Shown here in pieces: positions 1-5,884 of a DNA stretch of 16,041 bases; position 1 is the first letter of the stretch, and every line of letters starts with the position of its first letter. The stretch is from CAIOSQ01 sp044359885. GTDB taxonomy: Bacteria; Pseudomonadota; Alphaproteobacteria; CACIAM-22H2. The notes under the pieces are model-generated. The model searched no databases. It had not been told where the DNA came from and saw only the letters and a program-made list of their open reading frames with translations. The stretch spans positions 1 through 16,041 of the forward strand of contig JBIKLI010000064.1 in assembly GCA_044359885.1 (NCBI GenBank), in the 5' to 3' direction. A program made the position numbers and the translations under genes.

Positions 1-6
1 TCCGGG

Positions 7-828
7 TCAACCGGCCGCGCGCGCCCAGCGCCCCAGCAGCGGGCGCAGCTTCTGCCCGGCCGCCGCGCCCAGCGCCGCGGCGCGGGCGTTGACGGCGGAA
101 ATCACCCCGTCCTCGAAGGTCGAGCGCGCATCGCCGATGCGCGCCGAATCGGCCGCGACCGCGAGCCCCGCGATTCCCCGCGCATCGAGCGCCGGCAGCC
201 GCGTCGTGCCGCACCCGTCGGCCCCGAAACCGGCATCGTTGTAGACACCCGCGAACCCGTCGACCTGAAGCGCCTTGGCGGGATTGCCGCCGATCAGCGC
301 GCCATGTGAACCGGTGACGACGATGGCGCCCGCATCACCGGGCTCCACCAGGGAAGCGCTGTCGATCAGCACGATGGCGCGCGTCCAGCCCGGCTCGCGC
401 AGGACGACGCGGTTCTCGGCGCCGGGCGGCGGCGGCGCATAGGACGGCATCGGCGCCGCGGCCATCGCCCGCGCCGCCTGCGCGCAGCCCTGCCCCGGCG
501 CGATGCCCAGCCGGGCGGCGGCGGCGTTGGCGGCGCTGACGATGCCGCGCGCCCACATGTCGGCCGCCTCGCCGATCCGGCAGCTGGCATGCGAGACCAG
601 CGCGCAGGGAACGCCCAGCGCGTCGAACAGGGCGAGCGAGCCCGCCCCCGCGCGGTCCTTGCCGAAGCCGGCATCGTTGAAGATCGCGCCGCGGCAGCCC
701 GCCGCCAGCGCCAGACCCCCGGCATAGGTCCCGCCATGCGAGGAGGCGACGATCGCCGATCCGCGCGCCCCTGGCGGCGGGCGCGTGATCGTGTCGGCAA
801 GCACGACTCCCGGCGCGGGCGAGGTCAC
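7..828 (-). CDS. Unrecognised 273-aa protein with two internal copies of one module, last gene of the TRAP operon
   Basis: I do not recognise this family. The protein is cytoplasmic by appearance: there is no signal peptide or membrane segment. It splits into two similar halves. Half one (about residues 24-122) has S30-H31-G32, N51-D-A-G-F-G56, R84-I-G86 and S98-A..N101-A. Half two (about 168-266) repeats these as S174-H-G176, N197-D-A-G-F-G202, R230-I-G232 and S244-A..N247-A. The offset is a near-constant 144-146 residues, so this is an internal tandem duplication. The GTG start is chosen because it overlaps the dctM stop codon (GTGA), implying translational coupling and a role tied to the imported substrate. 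The conserved Ser-His, Asn-Asp and Arg positions look like an active or ligand-binding site, but no reaction can be assigned. A quasi-symmetric enzyme is one possibility. The gene call is confident; the function is unknown. Confidence 0.85.
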   Translation of the reverse strand: MTSPAPGVVLADTITRPPPGARGSAIVASSHGGTYAGGLALAAGCRGAIFNDAGFGKDRAGAGSLALFDALGVPCALVSHASCRIGEAADMWARGIVSAANAAAARLGIAPGQGCAQAARAMAAAPMPSYAPPPPGAENRVVLREPGWTRAIVLIDSASLVEPGDAGAIVVTGSHGALIGGNPAKALQVDGFAGVYNDAGFGADGCGTTRLPALDARGIAGLAVAADSARIGDARSTFEDGVISAVNARAAALGAAAGQKLRPLLGRWARAAG

Positions 829-2114
829 GACGCCATCAGCCGCGGCAGGAACAGCGCGATCTCCGGCACGAACGTGACCAGCAGCAGCGCAACGATCATC
901 GAGCCCACGAACCACGCGATCCACGGCACGGTCGATTCCATCGAGCAGCCGAGGATGCGGCAGGTCACCATCAGATTGACCGCCATCGGCGGGGTGCAGG
1001 ACCCGATCGCCAGATTGACGGTCAGCATGATGCCGAACCAGGTCAGGTCCCACTGGAAGACCCGGGCGATCGGCAGCAGGATCGGCAGGAAGACCAGGAA
1101 GATCGAGATCGCGTCGAGCAGCATGCCGGCGATCACGATCAGCCCGTTGACCAGAAGCAGCATCAGCACTTCGCTGCGGGTGAAGGCGATCAGCGCCTTG
1201 GCCAGCGCATCGAAGGCGCCCAGCGTCGAGCCGGCATGGGCGAAGACGCTGGCCAGCGCGACGATGATCAGAACGACCGCGGAGATCTCGCCCCCCTCGC
1301 GCAGCACGTCGACGATCTTCGCGGGCGTCAGCGTGCGGTAGACGAAGACCCCGACGAAGAAGCCATAGAAGACCGCCACCACCGCCGCCTCGGTGGGCGT
1401 GAAGGCGCCGGTGCGCAGCCCGCCCAGGATGACGACCGGCGCGGCGAGCCCCCAGGCGGCGTCCTTCGCCGCCTTCGCGATCCCCGGCCGCGTCGCGCCG
1501 GCGACCGGCAGGCCGAAGCCGCCGCGCTTCGCCAGGAACACCGCCGGCGCCATCAGCGCGATCCCCACCAGCAATCCCGGCACCAGGCCGCCGACGAACA
1601 GGTCCGGCACCGACACGCCCGGCACCAGCACGGCATAGACGATGAAGGGCAGCGAGGGCGGGATCAGCACCGCGGTGGCGCCGGCGCAGGCGATCAGACC
1701 GGCCGAATAGGGGCGCGGGTAGCCCTGTGCGGCGAGACTCGCCCCCATCACCGTGGCCACCGCGGCCGCGTCGGCGGCCCCCGAGCCCGAGATCCCGCCC
1801 AGCACCATGCATACGATGATCGCGACCAGCGCCAGCCCGCCGGTGCGGTTGCCGACCAGCGCGATCGCGAAATCGACGATCCGCGCGGCGACGCCCGCGC
1901 GCTCGAAGACCAGCCCGGCAAGCACGAACATCGGCAGCGCCAGCAGCGGGTATTTCGCGATCCCCGTCCAGACATTGGTCGGCATCGCCATGATGCCCAG
2001 CCCCTCGACCAGCAGCACGACCGAGCCGGCGAGCCCGAGCGCGACGCCGATCGGCACGCCGATGAAGAGCGCGCCGAAGAACAGGCCCAGCAGGATCAGC
2101 GAGCCCTCGATCAT
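825..2114 (-). CDS. dctM: TRAP transporter large permease subunit (DctM family)
   Basis: This is the large, ion-coupled channel subunit of a tripartite ATP-independent periplasmic (TRAP) importer in the inner membrane. It partners with the small permease and the periplasmic binding protein encoded just upstream. The 429-residue length matches the family (about 425-440). Hydrophobic helices run throughout, starting at the N-terminus (residues 1-35, EGSLILLGLFFGALF...). A glycine/serine-rich loop GGISGSGAADAAAV lies near residues 105-120, as is usual in DctM. The C-terminal half holds further helices including the LVFLPILLPIA stretch. The ATG start overlaps the dctQ stop (ATGA), and the stop overlaps the GTG of the next gene, so the three cistrons are probably translationally coupled. 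The symbol is family-level; the substrate need not be a dicarboxylate. Confidence 0.95.
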   Translation of the reverse strand: MIEGSLILLGLFFGALFIGVPIGVALGLAGSVVLLVEGLGIMAMPTNVWTGIAKYPLLALPMFVLAGLVFERAGVAARIVDFAIALVGNRTGGLALVAIIVCMVLGGISGSGAADAAAVATVMGASLAAQGYPRPYSAGLIACAGATAVLIPPSLPFIVYAVLVPGVSVPDLFVGGLVPGLLVGIALMAPAVFLAKRGGFGLPVAGATRPGIAKAAKDAAWGLAAPVVILGGLRTGAFTPTEAAVVAVFYGFFVGVFVYRTLTPAKIVDVLREGGEISAVVLIIVALASVFAHAGSTLGAFDALAKALIAFTRSEVLMLLLVNGLIVIAGMLLDAISIFLVFLPILLPIARVFQWDLTWFGIMLTVNLAIGSCTPPMAVNLMVTCRILGCSMESTVPWIAWFVGSMIVALLLVTFVPEIALFLPRLMAS

Positions 2115-2629
2115 GTGCCCAGGCTCCGGAAGACCCGCACCAGCCGCCCGGCGATGCGCAGGCAGATCAGCGCCGACAGGGCGGGCAGCGTCACCGTGTA
2201 GAGCCATTGCGGCACGCCCAGCCCCGGCGACAGGACCTCGAAGCGGTACTCGTCCCAGGTCAGCCGCGCGCCGTACCAGGCGATCGCCGCGAACATCGCG
2301 AGGCAAAGGACGTGGACGACGACCTCGATCCGCCGCCGCGCCTCGCGGCCAAGCTTCTCGACGAAGAAGGTCATGCGGATATGGCGATCGCCCGCGAAGG
2401 CCGAAGCCGAGCCCAGCAGGGCGACCACGACCATCAGCGCCACCGAGTATTCCTCGGTGAAGGCGAAGGAGACGTCGGTCAGGTAGCGCACGACCACGTT
2501 GCCGAAGGTGATCAGGCACAGCACCGCCATCCCGGCCGCGGCGAGGTAGCCCTCGATCCGGTCCGGCACGCGCGGCGGCGGCTCGCCGAGATCGAGCCCC
2601 GGCTTCTGGATGTCGGCGTTCTCGCTCAA
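2111..2629 (-). CDS. dctQ: TRAP transporter small permease subunit (DctQ family), TTG start
   Basis: This is the small membrane subunit of the TRAP importer, which associates with DctM. It has 172 residues with about four hydrophobic segments: near 31-50 (AAAGMAVLCLITFGNVVVRY), 60-80, 95-115 and 135-155. An acidic/aromatic loop (FTEEYSVALMV) follows the first helix, typical of DctQ. The start is a TTG codon (MSENADIQ...), supported by a strong purine-rich ribosome binding site (AAGGGGAGG) about five bases upstream. The next in-frame ATG (MAVLCL) would delete part of the first helix. The gene sits 60 bases after dctP, separated from it by a strong hairpin, and overlaps dctM by four bases (ATGA). 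Confidence 0.92.
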   Translation of the reverse strand: MSENADIQKPGLDLGEPPPRVPDRIEGYLAAAGMAVLCLITFGNVVVRYLTDVSFAFTEEYSVALMVVVALLGSASAFAGDRHIRMTFFVEKLGREARRRIEVVVHVLCLAMFAAIAWYGARLTWDEYRFEVLSPGLGVPQWLYTVTLPALSALICLRIAGRLVRVFRSLGT

Positions 2630-2650
2630 CTGCCCCTCCCCTTCGCGCGA

Positions 2651-2682
2651 CGCCGGCGGCGGCCGTCCGGCCGCCGCCGGCG
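2651..2682 (-). other. GC-rich stem-loop between dctP and dctQ
   Basis: A perfect inverted repeat has arms at 2651-2664 and 2669-2682 (14 bp) around a 4-base loop. It lies in the 60-base gap after the dctP stop and ends about 22 bases before the dctQ start. No T-run follows on the minus strand, so it is not a classical intrinsic terminator. In binding-protein operons such hairpins commonly stabilise the upstream mRNA or partly attenuate transcription, giving more binding protein than permease. That role is inferred here. Confidence 0.75.
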
Positions 2683-2689
2683 CGCGCGA

Positions 2690-3739
2690 TCAGCCGCGCA
2701 CGCGGGAGATCGCGGCCTCCGCCTTGCGCACGAGATCCGCGCCGACCTGCTGCGCCCATTTGTCGAAGACCGGCCGGGTCGCGCGGGCGAACTCGGCCTT
2801 CTCCGCGGCGGTCAGTTCCTGGACCTCGACGTTGCGCCGCTTGAGCTCGTCGAAGGACTCGCGCGTGTCGCCGTTGAGCCCCAGACCCTTGCGGGCGGCG
2901 GCGATCTGCCGGCGCGCCGCCTCGCGGGCGCTCTCCGCCACGATCTCGCGGTCGGCGGCCGAGAAGGAGTCCCACACCGGCTTGGCGACATGGAAGATGC
3001 CGGCGTCGGCGCAGTAGTTCCAGACCGACAGGTGGCGCTGGGCCAGCGTGTCCATCTTGAAGGCGAGGAACAGGTTGATCGGGTTCTCCTGCCCGTCGAC
3101 CGCACCCGTCGACAGCGCCGGCTGCAGGTCGGCGAACGACATCTGCACGGGGTTGGCGTTCATGCCCGCGTAGATGTCCGAAAAGATCGCGCCGGCCGCG
3201 AAGCGGATCTTCATGCCGCGCAGGTCGCCGGGCGCGCGGATCGCACGCTTCGAGTTGGAGATCTCGCGAAAGCCGTTCTCGCCCCAGGCGACCGGCACGA
3301 CGTCGCGCGTGGCCAGCACCTTGAACAGGTCCTCGCCGACCTCGCCGCCCGTCAGCGCATCGAAGGCGGCCGGGCTCGGCATCAGGAAGGGCAGCGAGAA
3401 CAGGTTCATCTCGCGGATCTGCGGCGACAGGTTGATCGTCGACGACACGGTCATGTCGATCACGCCCTGGCGCATCGCGACCAGTTCGCGCGTCTGGTCG
3501 CCGCCGACCAGCTGCGATCCCGGATAGACCTTCATGTTGATCCGGCCCTGGGTGCGCTGCGTCACCAGCTCCGCCCACTGGAACGCGCCTTCGGAGAGCG
3601 CGATCGGACGGTTGCCGACGACGGAAACCTTGTATTCCGCCTTCAGCGCCTGGGCGCGCGAGATCCACGGCGCGCCGACCACCGCACCGGCGGCGGCGCC
3701 CGCGAACAGGAATTGACGGCGCGAGTTGCGACGTGTCAT
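2690..3739 (-). CDS. dctP: TRAP transporter periplasmic solute-binding protein (DctP family) with Tat-type leader
   Basis: This is the periplasmic receptor that captures the ligand, usually an organic acid, and delivers it to the DctQM permease. It is 349 residues long, as expected for the family. The N-terminus holds a twin-arginine motif, SRRQFLF (R7-R8), then an Ala/Gly-rich stretch and a likely cleavage after RAQA (residue 31). The family's ligand-binding arginine is visible at about R179 in LRGMKIRF. The typical DctP signature near residues 200-220 reads SFADLQPALSTGAVDGQENP. The start at 3739 is preferred over the in-frame ATG at 3853 because it places the Tat motif at the N-terminus and follows a ribosome binding site (AAGGGAGA) seven to eight bases upstream. 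It is the first gene of the operon, divergent from the E1 alpha gene. Substrate unknown; an Arg-bound carboxylate is likely from the family. Confidence 0.95.
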   Translation of the reverse strand: MTRRNSRRQFLFAGAAAGAVVGAPWISRAQALKAEYKVSVVGNRPIALSEGAFQWAELVTQRTQGRINMKVYPGSQLVGGDQTRELVAMRQGVIDMTVSSTINLSPQIREMNLFSLPFLMPSPAAFDALTGGEVGEDLFKVLATRDVVPVAWGENGFREISNSKRAIRAPGDLRGMKIRFAAGAIFSDIYAGMNANPVQMSFADLQPALSTGAVDGQENPINLFLAFKMDTLAQRHLSVWNYCADAGIFHVAKPVWDSFSAADREIVAESAREAARRQIAAARKGLGLNGDTRESFDELKRRNVEVQELTAAEKAEFARATRPVFDKWAQQVGADLVRKAEAAISRVRG

Positions 3740-3800
3740 GGCGGTCTCCCTTGGACGTATCGTTGCGGTGGCGGCGCGATCGATCCGCGCTTCGCGGGCG

Positions 3801-3830
3801 AGTATGCGGAGGAAGCCGGGTCGTTGACAA
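3801..3830 (-). promoter_or_regulatory. Putative promoter of the TRAP operon
   Basis: Read on the minus strand, TTGTCA (3825-3830) is followed after 18 bases by CATACT (3801-3806). These match the consensus hexamers at five and four of six positions. The predicted transcript would have about a 55-base leader before the dctP ATG. Inference from sequence only. Confidence 0.45.
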
Positions 3831-3853
3831 GCGCGCGCGGCGCGCCCGACCAT
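3824..3853 (+). promoter_or_regulatory. Putative promoter of the TPP-enzyme operon
   Basis: A perfect TTGACA (3824-3829) is followed after 18 bases by a weak -10 candidate, GACCAT (3848-3853). A strong -35 with a degenerate -10 is common in high-GC alphaproteobacteria. The ribosome binding site GGGAGG (about 3869-3874) and the ATG at 3886 follow at sensible distances. The -35 overlaps the candidate -35 of the divergent TRAP promoter. Confidence 0.45.
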
Positions 3854-3885
3854 GCCGCCAGCCTCATCGGGAGGGACCGATTTCC

Positions 3886-4893
3886 ATGCCGTCCACCACG
3901 CCAGCGCCGCGCAATCTCGACGCCGCGCGCTACCGCGCCGTCCACCGCACGATGTGGCGCATCCGGCTCTTCGAGGAGGCGGCGATCCGCGCGGTCGGCG
4001 ACAGGCTGGTCCATGGGGCGATCCATCCCTCGATCGGCCAGGAAGCCGTCGCGGCCGGCGTCTGCGGCAACCTCGCGCGCGACGACGCCATGCTCTCGAC
4101 CCATCGCGGCCATGGCCACACCCTGGCCAAGGGGGCCGACAGCCTGGCGATGATGCGCGAGCTGTTCGGCCGCGAGGGCGGCACCTGCCACGGCAAGGGC
4201 GGTTCGATGCACATCGCCGATTTCGGCGTCGGCATGCTCGGCGCCAACGGCGTCGTCGGGGCCAACATCGTGATCGCGGTCGGGGCCGCGCACGCGATCC
4301 GGCTGCGCCGCGAGACGCGCATCGTATGCTGCCTGTTCGGCGACGGCGCCATCAACCGCGGTCCGTTCCTCGAGGGCCTCAACTGGGCCGGCGTCTGGAA
4401 GCTGCCGGTGCTGTTCGTATGCGAGGACAACGGGTTCGCCGCCTCGACGCGCACCCAGGCCATGACTTCCGGGGACGGTCCGGCGGCGCGCGCGCGCGCG
4501 CTGGGCATCCCCGCCGAGGAAGTCGACGGCAACGACGCGGTCGCGGTCGACGAGACCGCGCGGCGGCTGATCGGCGAGGTGCGCGGCGGCGGCGGCCCGC
4601 GCTTCCTGGTCGCGCGCACCTATCGCCTGACCGGCCATACCGGCGTCGACCCGGCGTCCTACCGTCCACGCGAGGAGGTCGAGGCGCGCTGGAAGGACGA
4701 TCCCATCGCGCGGCTGGGCGAGGCGCTGCGCGCGGCCGGCATCGCCGCCGCGGACCTCGACGCCGATCGCGCGGCCGCCGCGGCGGAGATGGACCGCGTC
4801 TACGCGATCGCCCGCGACACGCCCTGGCCGCCCGCCGAACGCGCCTGGCAGGACGTCCAGGACGCCGGCGATCCGCGCGTCGCGGCCTTTTGA
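3886..4893 (+). CDS. TPP-dependent dehydrogenase E1 component, alpha subunit (pyruvate/acetoin type)
   Basis: With the beta subunit this forms an alpha2-beta2 E1 that decarboxylates a 2-oxoacid, or cleaves acetoin, on thiamine pyrophosphate. It is 335 residues, the compact size of acetoin/pyruvate E1 alpha subunits. Visible motifs are RIRLFEEAA near the N-terminus, HRGHGH at 73-78 (catalytic-loop histidines), the TPP/Mg motif GDGAIN (G152-D-G154) ending in EDN (N182), and the loop YRLTGHTGVDPASYRP. In that loop the usual phosphorylatable GHS serine of mitochondrial enzymes is Thr. The ATG at 3886 has GGGAGGG upstream. The beta gene follows after 11 bases. No lipoyl E2 or E3 gene is nearby, so the acyl acceptor is unclear. 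It could equally be annotated acetoin dehydrogenase alpha; sequence alone does not settle the substrate. Confidence 0.93.
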   Translation: MPSTTPAPRNLDAARYRAVHRTMWRIRLFEEAAIRAVGDRLVHGAIHPSIGQEAVAAGVCGNLARDDAMLSTHRGHGHTLAKGADSLAMMRELFGREGGTCHGKGGSMHIADFGVGMLGANGVVGANIVIAVGAAHAIRLRRETRIVCCLFGDGAINRGPFLEGLNWAGVWKLPVLFVCEDNGFAASTRTQAMTSGDGPAARARALGIPAEEVDGNDAVAVDETARRLIGEVRGGGGPRFLVARTYRLTGHTGVDPASYRPREEVEARWKDDPIARLGEALRAAGIAAADLDADRAAAAAEMDRVYAIARDTPWPPAERAWQDVQDAGDPRVAAF

Positions 4894-4904
4894 GGGAGGC
4901 GGAG

Positions 4905-5882
4905 ATGGCGAAGATCACCTACGCCGACGCCGCCAGACGCGCGATCGCGGAAGCGATGCGGGCCGACCCGACGGTCTGGGCGGTGGGCGAGGACCTGGGC
5001 CGCGGCGGCGTCTTCGGCCAGTACAAGGGACTGCCGGAAGAGTTCGGGCCCGAGCGCATCGCCGACGCGCCGATCTCGGAGGCATGCATCATGGGGGCCG
5101 CCGTCGGCGCCGCGATGATGGGCACGCGCCCGATCGTCGAGATGCGGTTCTCGGATTTCGCGCTGTGCGCGGTCGACGAGCTCGTGAACCAGGCCGCCAA
5201 GGCGCGGTTCATGTTCGGCGGCCAGGCCAAGGTGCCGCTGGTGGTGCGCGAGCCGATCGGCATGTGGCGCTCGTCGGCCGCGCAGCATTCGCAGTCGCTG
5301 GAGAGCTGGTACACGCATATCCCCGGCCTGGTCGTCGTCTGTCCGGCGACCCCGGCCGACAATTACGGGCTGATGCGCACGGCCATCCGCAACGACGATC
5401 CCGTCGTCTACATGGAGCACAAGAATCTCTGGGGTCTGGAGGGCGAGATCGCCGACGATCCGCAGCCCGTGCCGTTCGGCCAGGCGCGCATCGCGCGCGC
5501 CGGACGCGACGCCACGATCGTCACCTGGTCGGCGACGCTGCACGCCGCGCTGACCGCGGCCGAGACGCTGGCCGCCGAGGGCCGCGACATCGAGGTCGTC
5601 GACCTGCGCTGCCTGTGGCCCTGGGACCGCGCCGCCGTGCTTGGCAGCGTCCGGCGCACCGGACGGCTGCTGATCGCGCACGAGGCGGTGCGCGTCGGCG
5701 GCTTCGGCGCCGAGATCGCCGCCGTCGTCGCCGAGGAGGCGCATGACGCGCTCAAGGCGCCGATCCGGCGGCTGGGCAGCCCGCGTGCGCCGATCGCCTA
5801 CGCGCCGCCGCTCGAGGACATGCTGCGCGTCGGCGCACAGGCGATCGCCGCCGGCCTGCGCGATTTCTTCACCAGGGGATAG
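4905..5882 (+). CDS. TPP-dependent dehydrogenase E1 component, beta subunit (transketolase-like)
   Basis: This is the beta partner of the preceding E1 alpha; together they create the TPP sites at the subunit interface. It is 325 residues, standard for the family. The N-terminal pyrimidine-binding domain shows GEDLGRGGVFGQYKGL and PISEACIMGAAVGAA, with the cofactor-activating glutamate E59. QHSQSLESWYTHIPGL carries H128, conserved in E1 beta. The C-terminal domain (about 195-325) has the usual transketolase C-terminal features, DLRCLWPWD and HEAVRVGGFGAEI. The ATG at 4905 follows GGGAGGCGGAG. The gene ends two bases before the start of the third TPP enzyme, so the three form one tight operon. 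All key residues are present and there is no sign of decay. Confidence 0.94.
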   Translation: MAKITYADAARRAIAEAMRADPTVWAVGEDLGRGGVFGQYKGLPEEFGPERIADAPISEACIMGAAVGAAMMGTRPIVEMRFSDFALCAVDELVNQAAKARFMFGGQAKVPLVVREPIGMWRSSAAQHSQSLESWYTHIPGLVVVCPATPADNYGLMRTAIRNDDPVVYMEHKNLWGLEGEIADDPQPVPFGQARIARAGRDATIVTWSATLHAALTAAETLAAEGRDIEVVDLRCLWPWDRAAVLGSVRRTGRLLIAHEAVRVGGFGAEIAAVVAEEAHDALKAPIRRLGSPRAPIAYAPPLEDMLRVGAQAIAAGLRDFFTRG

Positions 5883-5884
5883 AC

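Noticed and set aside
825..3830. A 1001-codon open frame on the minus strand covering the whole TRAP operon
   Set aside because: Only its last 429 codons (dctM) are real. The upstream part is Arg/Gly/Ala-rich shadow of dctQ and dctP in another frame, open because stop codons are rare in this GC-rich DNA.
3740..3853. A longer dctP starting at the in-frame ATG at 3853
   Set aside because: The extension would bury the Tat leader inside the protein and run through the promoter region. The ATG at 3739 has a proper ribosome binding site and places the twin-arginine motif at the N-terminus.
3733..3885. Upstream extension of the E1 alpha reading frame
   Set aside because: The extra text is Arg-rich with no similarity to E1 alpha. 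The ATG at 3886 has GGGAGGG upstream and gives the normal family length.
2207..4153. A 648-codon plus-strand open frame antisense to the TRAP operon
   Set aside because: Its translation is low-complexity Arg/Ala/His/Asp text with no domain, and it runs across dctQ, dctP and the divergent promoter region. It is a codon-bias shadow.
4480..4505. A run of alternating G and C that could be a Z-DNA or repeat tract
   Set aside because: It is short, sits inside the E1 alpha coding region and encodes ordinary Ala/Arg codons, consistent with codon bias.
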